This document shows, in pieces, positions 8,350 through 16,863 of a DNA stretch of 39,039 bases. Source of the stretch: Alphaproteobacteria bacterium. GTDB lineage: Bacteria; Pseudomonadota; Alphaproteobacteria; Micavibrionales; Micavibrionaceae. Location of the stretch: assembly GCA_029880245.1 (NCBI GenBank), contig JAOUOR010000010.1, positions 1 through 39,039 of the forward strand, given 5' to 3'. The notes beneath the pieces were generated by a model that saw only the letters and a program-made list of their open reading frames with translations, had not been told where the DNA came from and ran no database searches. The translations under genes were made by a program, and so were the position numbers. The first letter of the stretch is position 1. Every line of letters starts with the position of its first letter.

Positions 8350-8871
8350 ATGGTAGATGCAGTTAATGCAGCTATATCATCAGTAAGTACGCTTCCTGCG
8401 GCATCCAGAGAGGCGGCGGTTGTTGCTTCGTCAATTTTGGCGGCTGATTCCTCTTCTGTTGTTTCCATGCCGCAAGCACCTTATGTTAGCCCTTATATTC
8501 ATGTTGATTTGAATTTTGATACAGCTGTTCTCCAGATACGGGATTCAGACACGGGTGATGTTGTCGAGCAATTTCCATCTGAAAGCAGGCTGCAACAGTT
8601 AAGGCGTGCACAGCAACTGGTTTCCAGAGCGCATGAATTGTCTGGTGGTGGTGAAAGTTCTGAGCAAGTTAAAGTAGAACAGAAAAAGTATCAGGATATT
8701 GAATTTTCACGTTCCGGTAGTTTAGATACGAGTACTTTAGTTGCAGCGCAAAGTAGCGCGCCTTCTTCTCCGGCGAGTGGACCGGCATTGCCACAGGCAG
8801 CGATTTCTGCACTGTCCTCCGGTGTTCAGCAATCAGCTCCGGCGGCGCAAGGTACCAGTCAGCTGGTTTAA
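8350..8871 (+). CDS. FlaG-like flagellar protein
   Basis: A 173-residue protein whose middle part (about residues 47-85) matches the FlaG pattern: VDLNFDTAVLQIRDSDTG, then VVEQFPSESRLQQLRR, that is, two short beta strands with a D-x-x-T-G turn, then I/F-P-x-E and a basic helix. The N-terminus (VNAAISSVSTLPAASREA) and C-terminus (S, A, P and Q-rich) are low-complexity and probably disordered. FlaG proteins are linked to flagellin filament length and cap function in other bacteria, but that role is not shown here. It is transcribed divergently from fliF and convergently with flaF (25-base gap). GGTTAGGATCGTT precedes the ATG. The family call rests on a short motif, so it is moderate. Confidence 0.6.
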   Translation: MVDAVNAAISSVSTLPAASREAAVVASSILAADSSSVVSMPQAPYVSPYIHVDLNFDTAVLQIRDSDTGDVVEQFPSESRLQQLRRAQQLVSRAHELSGGGESSEQVKVEQKKYQDIEFSRSGSLDTSTLVAAQSSAPSSPASGPALPQAAISALSSGVQQSAPAAQGTSQLV

Positions 8872-8896
8872 TAGTTTTTCAATAAAATTTCTGAAT

Positions 8897-9361
8897 TTAG
8901 CCACTTATGTCGGTGTGGGTTTCTGCTTTTGTGGAGGGGCTTTGTGGTTTCTGTTCTGTCGTCTGATTGGTCATAAGGCCAGCTGATATTTCGCGGTTGA
9001 TATTGATCAGGACGTCAAGTTTTTGTTTTTGAGGGTCCGCAAGGATTTCCATTTCCCGTTTGAAAATAAAGTTAGCCAGATTAACGATATTGCTCCGTAA
9101 ATCATTCGGACGGTTTCCATCTTTATTTTCAATAGCTGTATCATAAAACAAAACCCAGATCTGGCGGTTATATTTAAGGGCCTCCTCTAGTTTTTCCAGA
9201 TCGGGGCCGTTATCCCAGCTTTCAATAATGTTCTGGAACATACGATTGGCTTTGAGCAAAATGCGGGCTTCAAGCTCGCGTTGATTATCTGTGTGGGCGC
9301 GGGCATGCGAGTCGTAGGCTCCGGCGGCAGTTGCATAAGGGTTCTCTTTATTTGAGGGCAT
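8897..9361 (-). CDS. flaF: Flagellar biosynthesis regulator FlaF
   Basis: FlaF is an alphaproteobacterial protein needed for flagellin production or export; in Caulobacter it acts together with FlbT. The 154-residue product begins MPSNKENPYATAAGAYDS and has the typical helical core with LEARILLKANRMFQ and YNRQIWVLFYD (the W-x-x-F motif), followed by LRSNIVNLANFIFKRE. The start chosen is the ATG at 9361; an upstream in-frame TTG at 9388 would add nine residues but lies deep inside flbT. The ATG overlaps the end of flbT by 14 bases, indicating translational coupling. A disordered tail of about 30 residues rich in T, Q, P and S follows the core. Confidence 0.9.
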   Translation of the reverse strand: MPSNKENPYATAAGAYDSHARAHTDNQRELEARILLKANRMFQNIIESWDNGPDLEKLEEALKYNRQIWVLFYDTAIENKDGNRPNDLRSNIVNLANFIFKREMEILADPQKQKLDVLININREISAGLMTNQTTEQKPQSPSTKAETHTDISG

Positions 9362-9737
9362 TTTCGAGAAGCTCCTTTTCATGTTCAATAAGTTGCTGTG
9401 CTTGCTTCAAGGCTTTGTAATACGTATCATTCATAATATGCTCATTAATCTGCATAAAGAAGATCGAGCTTGTGGGCGCGGCTTTTTGTATCTCTGTTAT
9501 CATATCAAAATATTTTTGGTGATAGTCTTTCGGGTTGTGGGAAAGATACATGCATTGCAGAACAAAATAAACCCGTTTACATGGTGTGTCCGCATCTTCT
9601 TCCTGTAAGATATCCTTTTCTCTTAGAATAGGGGCGTCCCCTGCTATATGCATTCGTGTGCGCTGGGAGCTGTTTGTAATTACAGCATCGCCTATCAATA
9701 TTTTTTCGTGAGGTTTTAAATCTATGACAAGTGCCAT
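9348..9737 (-). CDS. flbT: Flagellin mRNA-binding regulator FlbT
   Basis: In Caulobacter FlbT binds the 5' untranslated region of flagellin mRNA and lowers its stability until the hook is complete. The 129-residue product matches the family in length and in motifs: LVIDLKPHEKILIGDAVITN at the N-terminus, R-M-H-I-A-G-D-A-P-I-L-R-E-K-D, then a helix with RVYFVLQCMYL. AAAGGA lies about 10 bases before the ATG. It is immediately downstream of the flagellin gene and coupled to flaF. Given its role, the long structured leader of the flagellin gene (see 11862-11903) is a natural candidate target; this is inference. Confidence 0.93.
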   Translation of the reverse strand: MALVIDLKPHEKILIGDAVITNSSQRTRMHIAGDAPILREKDILQEEDADTPCKRVYFVLQCMYLSHNPKDYHQKYFDMITEIQKAAPTSSIFFMQINEHIMNDTYYKALKQAQQLIEHEKELLENALK

Positions 9738-9820
9738 TGGAATTCTTCCTTTTAATCAGTTCATGCGTTCTGCATTATAAGCTTATATATCATTTTAGCA
9801 CGAAAAAGTTAATATTGATT

Positions 9821-9925
9821 TAGAGTCTTTCAGATTTATCGTCTGACATCGTTATTTGTCACTCACGTATTCTTATACGTTTCGTTCCGCATGCCTTGTC
9901 AGATCGATAAATCTGATGCGACTAG
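9821..9925. repeat. Long stem-loop repeat, copy C (downstream of flagellin)
   Basis: Imperfect palindrome: AGATTTATCGTCTGAC (9832-9847) pairs with GTCAGATCGATAAATCT (9898-9914), and an inner hairpin ACGTATTCTTATACGT sits between them. The middle block GTCACTCACGTA...TACGTTTCGTTCC aligns with the same block in the copies at 12021-12132 and 20166-20270 while the outer arms differ. It lies 100 bases past the flagellin stop, beyond the terminator. Confidence 0.75.
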
Positions 9926-9934
9926 TTTTGAAGA

Positions 9935-9966
9935 GAAAAAACCGGCGGGGGGGACCGCCGGTTTTG
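9935..9966 (-). terminator. Intrinsic terminator of the flagellin gene
   Basis: An 11-base stem AAAACCGGCGG/CCGCCGGTTTT with a six-base loop, followed on the minus strand by a T run (CCGGTTTTTTC). It starts about 50 bases after the flagellin stop codon. The A/T ends also make it usable from the plus strand. It separates the flagellin transcript from flbT-flaF. Confidence 0.9.
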
Positions 9967-10015
9967 GTTTGGTATAATGCTGTCCGGGTTCTGCCGGTAA
10001 GCAAAATCCCTATGA

Positions 10016-11674
10016 TTAGAATAGACGAAGCACAGCTTGCTGTGACTGAGACGCCAATGACAAGGATGTAATACCCAATGTCTGACGTGTCTGCAGAGCG
10101 AGCAAGTTTGCACCTTCTTCGTTCTGATCGGCCACTGTCAATTCATCGGCACCGGACTTCAGAGTATTAATCGTCTGCTCGGTGAAGGACTGACGTGTCT
10201 GGATAATACCCAGATTGGTCGCTAGTGTCGATCCGAAGGAACGGACCGAAGCCAAGGCTTCACGAGCTTGACTGGCTGTAAGCTCAATGTCAGCTGAACT
10301 TCTGAATGTGGCTTCTGTCAGACCAAGACCATTGGCTGAGAAGGTTACACCGGATGTTACCAAACGGCTTGTGTTGTCTTCGTTGAAGAATGTCGTGAGG
10401 TCATCACCATTCAACAAGTTCACACCACGATATCCTGCATCAGTTACCAAACGGTCAATCTGTTCACGTAGACTGTTATAGTCTGCAGCCAGAGAGTCCA
10501 AGCCGGCAGTACTGCTGTTGAAACGGAAAGTTTGATCAGCAGTGTTTGCAGCTGTTGTCGTTACAGGGTCAAGATTTCCAGTAGGGTCACCAAACCCGAC
10601 ATTAAATGTCGAGCCAGCTGTACCAGTGATCCGGAATTGGATGTTATCTACTGAGTCATCTAGTGATGTAAAAACTAACTGACCTGTAGCGTTATCGAAA
10701 GATGCTTCGATCAGATCGCCTGCTGTTGCATCATCGTTAATGGCATTGACAAAGTCCTGAAACGTTGATGTTGCTGCAGTGGTAAAAGTAACGTTTGTTG
10801 TGTTGTTGATAGACACTACAATACTTGTATCCACTCCGGTAATGATAGTATTACCATCAGCATCCAAGAAAGTTCCTTCGATCAAGTCACCAGCTTCTGC
10901 CAAATTACCAGCACCTTCATAAATCGAGATTGAAGAAAGTGTGTTACCGGCAACAATATTTGCAGAGGCAAGATCACTTGTACCAGTACCATCGTTTTCC
11001 AATTCTACGATATCACCAAGGCCTAGCGCAGAAAAGTCAGCTATATCAAGCGCGTTGGCGGCAGTAGTCGTTATTCGGAAACTTCTTCCATCTGTACTTT
11101 GAATGGAAAACAGACCTTCCTCTGTTATTTCTGCGGTGATTTCACCATTCTGGCTATCGGCGAACTGATCTGTAATTTTTGCCGCCAACGTATAAGCTGT
11201 ATCTCCCGCAAGAATGGCAACGCTTTCTGTTATCTGGCTACCAGAATCGTCGGTCGTCACAATTTGCAGAACATCCCCTGCCGTAATGGATGTGTTCGTG
11301 TCCAAGGCACCTGTGTCGGACAGGTCAACTGTACCAACAATACGGGCTTCACCTTCTGAAGAAGCGAGTTCGTCACGAGCGGAGTCCGCAATAGATTGCG
11401 CCTGCTCAACCAGACTTGTCAAGGCAGTGATCCCGTTATCGGCGGCCTCAATCGTTTTGATGGACTGTCCGATACCATCAAGAAGACGGCTAAGGTCGCT
11501 TGCGCGGTTGTCAAGAGCCTGCGCCGCGAAGAAGCTTGAAGGGCCGTCCAAAGCGGAGTTGACTTTCAAACCTGTTGCGAGGCGAAGTTGTGTTTTATCA
11601 ATAAGACTTTGTGTGCTTTGCAGCGAAAGTAGATTGTTTCTAAGTGCTGCGGTCAAAACTACATCTGAAGACAT
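10016..11674 (-). CDS. Flagellin (filament protein)
   Basis: A 552-residue flagellin, larger than the roughly 270-290-residue flagellins of Caulobacter. The conserved N-terminal D0/D1 region (about 1-110) has LRNNLLSLQSTQSLIDKTQLRLATGLKVNSALDGPSSF split over two helices; the C-terminal D1/D0 region (about 400-552) ends LGITSLSLASQSQQAVLRLF, with the terminal hydrophobic helix needed for assembly and export. Between them lies a long variable surface domain, T, D and N-rich, with repeated TTAANT/TTAANA-like segments. GGAGAAACGCT precedes the ATG. Only one flagellin gene is in this window, followed by its own terminator and then flbT-flaF. The 464-base upstream gap holds a hairpin and a repeat but no recognisable sigma-54 promoter. 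Confidence 0.95.
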   Translation of the reverse strand: MSSDVVLTAALRNNLLSLQSTQSLIDKTQLRLATGLKVNSALDGPSSFFAAQALDNRASDLSRLLDGIGQSIKTIEAADNGITALTSLVEQAQSIADSARDELASSEGEARIVGTVDLSDTGALDTNTSITAGDVLQIVTTDDSGSQITESVAILAGDTAYTLAAKITDQFADSQNGEITAEITEEGLFSIQSTDGRSFRITTTAANALDIADFSALGLGDIVELENDGTGTSDLASANIVAGNTLSSISIYEGAGNLAEAGDLIEGTFLDADGNTIITGVDTSIVVSINNTTNVTFTTAATSTFQDFVNAINDDATAGDLIEASFDNATGQLVFTSLDDSVDNIQFRITGTAGSTFNVGFGDPTGNLDPVTTTAANTADQTFRFNSSTAGLDSLAADYNSLREQIDRLVTDAGYRGVNLLNGDDLTTFFNEDNTSRLVTSGVTFSANGLGLTEATFRSSADIELTASQAREALASVRSFGSTLATNLGIIQTRQSFTEQTINTLKSGADELTVADQNEEGANLLALQTRQTLGITSLSLASQSQQAVLRLF

Positions 11675-11861
11675 AGCGTTTCTCCTTTCCTAGGTTGTAG
11701 TACCGGAAAATCCTATTCCGGCTTCATACTCCATCATACTAGCATAAGATTTAATAAAGCGTTAAAGGATTTTTAGAAGTTTTGAATTTTTTTGTGCGTA
11801 AAAGTGTTTCTGCCATAAATTACAGCAGAAATAATCCGGAAGGAGATATTTGTATTAATAA

Positions 11862-11903
11862 CGCATCGGGGGTCACGGTATTCTGCCGGTATCCCCCGAC
11901 GCG
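11862..11903 (-). other. Strong hairpin in the presumed flagellin mRNA leader
   Basis: CGCATCGGGGG (11862-11872) pairs with CCCCCGACGCG (11893-11903). One position is an A-C mismatch when read on the plus strand but a G-U pair on the minus strand, so the structure is fully paired only in minus-strand RNA, the direction of the flagellin gene, whose start is 188 bases further on. The T run on the plus strand (GCGTTTTTC) would suit a plus-strand terminator, but no plus-strand gene lies upstream. The region 11904-12020 shows further short inverted repeats and no ORF. Confidence 0.5.
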
Positions 11904-12020
11904 CGTTTTTCACACACTATCCATTCTTCTGTATGGACTAATTAGTGTCTGATTTATGGGTACCGTGTCCTAGGGGTTAGGTCGCCGGGTAGCTAGTATG
12001 CCTAGAAAACGATATCCAAT

Positions 12021-12132
12021 TCTGTTTGAGCTTTGATCGTCTGGATTAAATGTCGTTGCTTCGTCATTCATGTACTCATGTGTACATTTCATTCCTTGTG
12101 CCTAATTTAATCCAAACGCTCTATGTTCAGAT
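12021..12132. repeat. Long stem-loop repeat, copy A (downstream of flgE)
   Basis: Outer arms GTCTGGATTAAAT and ATTTAATCCAAACG pair, with GAGC/GCTC outside them; the inner hairpin is ATGTACTCATGTGTACAT. The shared core GTCATTCATGTAC...GTACATTTCATTCCTTG aligns with copies at 9821-9925 and 20166-20270. It begins six bases past the flgE stop on the minus strand. Confidence 0.8.
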
Positions 12133-12138
12133 TCTTCA

Positions 12139-13884
12139 TTAACGTAGTTGTAAAAGCTCCTGTGTCATCTGGTCGATGGTGTTAATAATTTTTGTTCCTG
12201 CGGAATAGGCCCGTTGTGCCACGATCAGCAGGGCAAATTCGTCGGCCAAGTCCACGTTGGAGTTTTCCAGTGTGGCAGGTTCGATAAAGCCCGCGCCGCC
12301 GCTTCCGGCCTCACGAAGGTTTTCTTCACCCGAATCTTCGGTTTCGGTATAGGCCGTACCCGATACTTCCTGCAGGCCGTTTGCGTTCGCAAAGGTTACG
12401 AGCGGGAGTTTATAAAGTACGGAGCTTGCGCCGTTGGAGAACTGTGCGATGATGAAACCCTCGCGGTCGATTTCGATCCCTGTTCTAAGACCAAGCTCAG
12501 CACCGTCCTGATCCGAGAAAAGAACAGTGTAATCGCTTGAGAACTGGCTGAAACGTTCGATGTCAATCAGAATGTTCTGGAGCTCTGAGCCGTTATTCCA
12601 GTTGATCTGGTTAAGTTCAACATCAATGTGGCCGGAGATATCCGGAAGGGCATTGATTGTACCGTCGCCATTAAAATTTATCAGACCCGTTGTGAGTAAT
12701 GCATTGCTCGGGTCGCGAATGGTCATGGTCCACCAGCCGCGCGAATTATAGTTTGGTGCGCCGGGCAGGAATTGCAGGGTCGGGAATGCGCCCGTACTAT
12801 AGGGCGGGGTGTCTGCAAAGGTACCGTTATCGTATATACCGGCTGTACTGATATCATCGGATAAGAAGGCACCAGGCGTAAAGCCAAGTGAACTGAGGGC
12901 CGATCCAACTGTATCAGCAATCGTGAAGGTTTCCGTGCCTGTCACGAAATTATCGTGCTGCATAACAATTTCACCTTCATTTCCAAGAAATGCTGTCAGG
13001 TTGGTTACGTTGGCATTGATATCGTTGATAAGGTCGCCAACATCAAAGACCATGACATCCACACCTACAGGCGGGGGAGCTCCGTCCGTATTGGTTATCT
13101 GGTAGGTCCGTGCAGCACCGCCATCAACGGAGATTGTGAAACGGTTACCATCGGCAAGGCCTAGGTCTGTCACCATCTCATCGGTTGATGTCAGTGTTGT
13201 CCGTGTAGAGGATGCTGTGGCTTGCGGACCGTAGGTTTTGACAAATTCGAAGGTCAATGGCTGCGGGTTACCGAGTGTGTCGTAAACGGTCAAGCCCCGT
13301 GTGAAGTCTGGCGGAGTAGTTGACGCGATGGATAAGTCCACGTCAACTTCGGCGGCGTCAAGGTTGATAGAAAGTTCTGCTGTATTTGTCGGGCGTGTCA
13401 AACCGCCGAGGAAGGCAACATCAATCGGGACAAGTGATGTCAAATCCCCTTGGTTGGCTGGCAGGTTTCCTGATGTGTCAATCGGCCACCCATAAAGATA
13501 GAATCCTGCGGAGTTTCTAAGGAATCCTTGAGAGTCCTCGCTGAACTGACCGTTTCTGGTGTACAGATATTCTGTCAAGGACGAGTCATCGGAGTCCCTT
13601 TTGACCGGAAAGAATCCTTTTCCTGATATGGCAGCATCCGTGGAGGATGTTGACTGCGAGATCGGGCCTTGTTGGCTTACCTGTTGCAGGCGGTTGGCTG
13701 TCACCGTACCAGGGGAGAATCGGGCATTGCCTGATTCTGTTGTTACAAGTGAGAAGAAGGCCGCTTCTGATCGCTTGAATCCTGTTGTATTAATATTGGC
13801 GATATTGTTCGAGATAATCGCTGTTTTCTGCGATTGTGCGCTTAGGGCTGATACCCCTGTAAATAGTGATCCGAATAGTCCCAT
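12139..13884 (-). CDS. flgE: Flagellar hook protein FlgE
   Basis: FlgE polymerises into the hook, the universal joint between rod and filament. At 581 residues it is longer than enteric FlgE, as is common in alphaproteobacteria. The N-terminal rod/hook signature is present (LFTGVSALSAQSQKTAI, then NNIANINTTGFKRSEAAFF), with a FlgE central domain rich in T, D and G, and the C-terminal NSNVDLADEFALLIVAQRAYSAGTKII helix that stacks with the N-terminal one. AAGGAGACTAAAC precedes the ATG. It is the last gene of the flgI-to-flgE operon and is followed by stem-loop repeat A rather than a classical terminator. Confidence 0.96.
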   Translation of the reverse strand: MGLFGSLFTGVSALSAQSQKTAIISNNIANINTTGFKRSEAAFFSLVTTESGNARFSPGTVTANRLQQVSQQGPISQSTSSTDAAISGKGFFPVKRDSDDSSLTEYLYTRNGQFSEDSQGFLRNSAGFYLYGWPIDTSGNLPANQGDLTSLVPIDVAFLGGLTRPTNTAELSINLDAAEVDVDLSIASTTPPDFTRGLTVYDTLGNPQPLTFEFVKTYGPQATASSTRTTLTSTDEMVTDLGLADGNRFTISVDGGAARTYQITNTDGAPPPVGVDVMVFDVGDLINDINANVTNLTAFLGNEGEIVMQHDNFVTGTETFTIADTVGSALSSLGFTPGAFLSDDISTAGIYDNGTFADTPPYSTGAFPTLQFLPGAPNYNSRGWWTMTIRDPSNALLTTGLINFNGDGTINALPDISGHIDVELNQINWNNGSELQNILIDIERFSQFSSDYTVLFSDQDGAELGLRTGIEIDREGFIIAQFSNGASSVLYKLPLVTFANANGLQEVSGTAYTETEDSGEENLREAGSGGAGFIEPATLENSNVDLADEFALLIVAQRAYSAGTKIINTIDQMTQELLQLR

Positions 13885-13913
13885 TGTTTAGTCTCCTTTT
13901 TTACGCGTTAATC

Positions 13914-14648
13914 TTATGTTGCTTGTTGTTGATCTTCAGTGTTTGTGCTTTCAGTAATAGGTGTCGATGTCGCCGGAATTTCTAATGGTTGGCTGACATT
14001 AATGATATTGCCAAGAGATACGGCGCGCTCTCCGACAAGCAAGAATATTGTGCCGTTTTGGGTCTCGATTCCATTGACATGACCTGTAACGACTGTGGAT
14101 GTTTTGATGGCTTCACCAGCGGCATCTATTGCTCCAACTCGTATTTCGTATGTTCCAGGGGGTGCAATGCTGCCGCCATTTGTTGTGCCGTCCCATGTAA
14201 ATTCTTCTACAGAGTCGTCATCACTGACTTTTTGGGTAAATACCAAGTCTCCGGCTTCATCGAAAATATTGATTGTTGTGTCAACCGAATCACCTTCAAT
14301 GGCGTAATTGACATTGATCGGTTTTGATCCGTCGAAAAAGGCTTCGGAACTTAAGTAGCTGACGTCCAGTCCGACATAGCCTAAAGCAGAGGAGAAGGCA
14401 CTACCGATACTGTTCGCAACCAGAGCATCGAGTTTCTGGTTAGAATTGATTTGCTGTTCTACTCCCGCGAAATTGACAAGTTGATTAGTGAATTCTGTGG
14501 AATCCATCGGGGATAGAGGGTCTTGATTTTGCAGTTGTGTAGTCAAAAGAACCAAAAAGTCATCGAAATCCTCGGCGAGCTGGGCCGATGATCTAGAGGT
14601 CTGAGCCTGAAAATCTAGTGCGTTATTTATTGTTATATCACTTGCCAT
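13914..14648 (-). CDS. flgD: Flagellar hook cap / assembly protein FlgD
   Basis: FlgD caps the growing hook and is required for FlgE addition. The 244-residue product has the N-terminal FlgD motif FDDFLVLLTTQLQNQDPLSPMDSTEFTNQL (split here: residues about 28-57), followed by VEQQINSNQKLD, and a C-terminal FlgD Ig-like region with FTWDGTTNGGSIAPPGTYEIRV, the usual W-D-G-x-x-x-x-G motif. The tail is T, S and Q-rich. It sits between fliK and flgE, 29 bases before flgE, the standard order for hook assembly genes. Confidence 0.95.
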   Translation of the reverse strand: MASDITINNALDFQAQTSRSSAQLAEDFDDFLVLLTTQLQNQDPLSPMDSTEFTNQLVNFAGVEQQINSNQKLDALVANSIGSAFSSALGYVGLDVSYLSSEAFFDGSKPINVNYAIEGDSVDTTINIFDEAGDLVFTQKVSDDDSVEEFTWDGTTNGGSIAPPGTYEIRVGAIDAAGEAIKTSTVVTGHVNGIETQNGTIFLLVGERAVSLGNIINVSQPLEIPATSTPITESTNTEDQQQAT

Positions 14649-14674
14649 TGTTTTGCTCTTTTAAAAAATCCCTT

Positions 14675-16363
14675 TTAAACCAGTATGTTGTATCTGATCC
14701 GGCCAGTTGCTGGATCTACTTGTAAATCCATCGTTGTATAAATCACTTCATCATCTGATATGTCTGTTTTATGTCCGCTTTTGCCGTTACCAGAAGAGTC
14801 TGCTCCCCGGTCATTGGCGTTGAAATCGTGGTTTTGCTCTGCGAGTTCAAAACTTAGGTCGTTTTGTGAATTTAGACCTGAATCCTGAAGTGCGCGCTCA
14901 AGAATATGCGCATCTCGCTGCAGCATGGCGTAAGTTTCAGGTTTTTCGATTGTCAGGACGATTTTGCTGGCATTGTCCTTGCCGATGCTCATTTTGACCT
15001 CGACGCGGCCCAATTCAGGAGGGTCAAGTTGCATATTTATGTTACTGTTATCACCGCCCTTCACAATCCGCTGGATATTGACCATAACGGCCTGTGTTGC
15101 CGGATGGGATTGCGCGGCGTGAGAAGATTGTGTTATCGGGTTAGTTGCGATGTTTTGGAGCATGGCATTGGATTGATTGATGCCTGCTTGTGCCGAAGAG
15201 CCAGAGACTGTTATATCTGTAAATAGAGTCTCAAAGCTTGCGCTGCCATTTTGCAAGAAACGCTGACTTGCGCTCTGGTTTGTTGCTTGTTGGTTTGTAC
15301 CGGCGTTAATTTTTCCGGTATCTTTGGCAATATTGTCCTGAACAAGATTTTTAAAACTGCCTTCATTATTCAAGGCACTTTGTTTTCCTGTGTTAATATG
15401 CCCTTCAAGGCTATATCTGGCGTCATATCGTTCTTGCGAAAAGTGGCGAGTATCAAGAGTGTCTTGTGGTTTACCTAAGGTTACAGGGAGTAGGGTTGTT
15501 ATTTCCCCGGATTCGGCTGTGCCTTCACTATTGACTGTTTTTGTCTCATGTAATTTATTTATTTCTGTCTTTTGTGGTTCCTTTAAAGGTGGAGCCAATT
15601 CACTCCATTGGGCTGCAAGAGCAGCGAGCATTTCTTCATCCTGTTTATCAATCTCGCGACTTAGAAGATCAAAGATGAAACTCTGGATACGAGTTATTTC
15701 TTCCGGTCTTTGATTGGTAATAACCAGAATATTTTCTGGCGAGTTCAAAATTCTATCCAGATGGTCGGAAATTGTTTCCAACAAGGATAAGTTTTCCGGA
15801 ATTTCTTGGCTGGCAGGTTTTGTCTCTTGTTCTTTTCCAATTTCAGATATTTGCTGTTTTATTTTATCCTGCAAACTTTGTAGAGCATCAAGAAGGGTTG
15901 CTGTGGCCTTTTCCTCATCTTCCTCTGTTGTCACCAGAAGGACTGATGTTTCAGTGTTTTCTGTCTTAAGGGCCTGTTCGGTTTGCGCCGTCAGGATTTG
16001 AGTAATTTGTGAGTTTAGCGTTGCTATATCCAGCAAGCCGGTTTTATTCTCTGAGCCATCTTTTGCGATTGGTGTTGCAGCTATTGGTGTGTGCAATATA
16101 ACGGCAGAGTGTTGGATTTTTTCGTTTTTGCTTGTGTGGGTAGGCAAGAAATTCTGGCTGGATTCTTTTTGCTTTTGAAGATTGTTCATTAATTCTGCAA
16201 AAGATTCGTGATCGGATTTTTGTTGTTCCTGTGCTTGCTTGGTCGAGAAATTCGATGGCGCCTTGTTGGTCACATAGTTTTTCTTCTCCGATCCTGTGAA
16301 ATCGGTGCTTACAAGGGTCTTAATCTGATCTGTATACTGGAATTCCAAAAAATTAGAGTTCAT
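14675..16363 (-). CDS. fliK: Flagellar hook-length control protein FliK
   Basis: FliK measures the hook during export and switches substrate specificity at FlhB. It has 562 residues. Residues 1-400 are low-complexity, Q, T, S and E-rich, as expected of the ruler part. The C-terminal hook-length domain contains NINMQLDPPELGRVEVKMSI (about 441-460), which is the conserved L-x-P-x-x-L-G-x-V-x-V signature, then KIVLTIEKPETYAMLQRDAHILERALQ. The tail (about 515-562) is D, N and G-rich. It is followed 26 bases later by flgD. The identification rests on the C-terminal domain and the neighbours. Confidence 0.93.
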   Translation of the reverse strand: MNSNFLEFQYTDQIKTLVSTDFTGSEKKNYVTNKAPSNFSTKQAQEQQKSDHESFAELMNNLQKQKESSQNFLPTHTSKNEKIQHSAVILHTPIAATPIAKDGSENKTGLLDIATLNSQITQILTAQTEQALKTENTETSVLLVTTEEDEEKATATLLDALQSLQDKIKQQISEIGKEQETKPASQEIPENLSLLETISDHLDRILNSPENILVITNQRPEEITRIQSFIFDLLSREIDKQDEEMLAALAAQWSELAPPLKEPQKTEINKLHETKTVNSEGTAESGEITTLLPVTLGKPQDTLDTRHFSQERYDARYSLEGHINTGKQSALNNEGSFKNLVQDNIAKDTGKINAGTNQQATNQSASQRFLQNGSASFETLFTDITVSGSSAQAGINQSNAMLQNIATNPITQSSHAAQSHPATQAVMVNIQRIVKGGDNSNINMQLDPPELGRVEVKMSIGKDNASKIVLTIEKPETYAMLQRDAHILERALQDSGLNSQNDLSFELAEQNHDFNANDRGADSSGNGKSGHKTDISDDEVIYTTMDLQVDPATGRIRYNILV

Positions 16364-16390
16364 TTTAATAGATACCTTATATTTAAATTC

Positions 16391-16861
16391 TCACGCTGTT
16401 TCACTAAGGCCGGATGAGAGACCTCTTTTCTTGTTATCGACAAAAGATCCGTTTTCTGCGTAGTTAAATCCTCTTTGGGATTTAACAGATCTTATAGCTG
16501 CATTTCTTAGTGTTTCACCGACCATTTCCGTACAACGTTGCATTCTTTGTATAGCGACGAGATTGCGGTCACTAAGCTCGGAAAATTCTTTTTGTATGGA
16601 TTTGAATTTTTCTTTTATATGGGGGTCAAGATTTGCAAGTTCATCTTTGCGTCCGAGGATTTGGGCCATGTAGGATTGATACGTGGTAGCGGCCTGAAGT
16701 TTGTCATCCTGAATTTCAAGAAATTTTTTGGTGTCTGCTGCCATCAAAGCTTCATTTTCAAATTCATAGATTTTTTGCAGACCTAATATGGCGTTCATAA
16801 CTTCCTGCAAGGCTGCATTTGTATTTTGGGGCAGTTTTTGATTTTTATTTCTTTCCGTCAT
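16391..16861 (-). CDS. FlgN-like flagellar export chaperone (probable)
   Basis: A 156-residue, almost wholly helical protein. The pattern LQEVMNAILGLQKIYEFENEALMAADTKKFLEIQDDKL, residues about 18-55 and given here in pieces as LQKIYEFENEALMAAD and FLEIQDDKL, is that of FlgN, chaperone of the hook-filament junction proteins FlgK and FlgL: a leucine-rich helix, E-x-x-A-L-x-x-x-D, then a K at the start of the next helix. The C-terminal FNYAENGSF recalls the Y-x-x-x-G tail of FlgN proteins. It starts two bases after the preceding coiled-coil gene and precedes fliK. I call it FlgN-like rather than FlgN because the family is weakly conserved; flgK and flgL are not in the window. Confidence 0.6.
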   Translation of the reverse strand: MTERNKNQKLPQNTNAALQEVMNAILGLQKIYEFENEALMAADTKKFLEIQDDKLQAATTYQSYMAQILGRKDELANLDPHIKEKFKSIQKEFSELSDRNLVAIQRMQRCTEMVGETLRNAAIRSVKSQRGFNYAENGSFVDNKKRGLSSGLSETA

Positions 16862-16863
16862 GG

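Noticed and set aside
11800-11830. TGGCAGAAACACTTTTAC (minus strand) before flagellin as a sigma-54 promoter
   Set aside because: The -24 box is passable but there is no GC at the right spacing.
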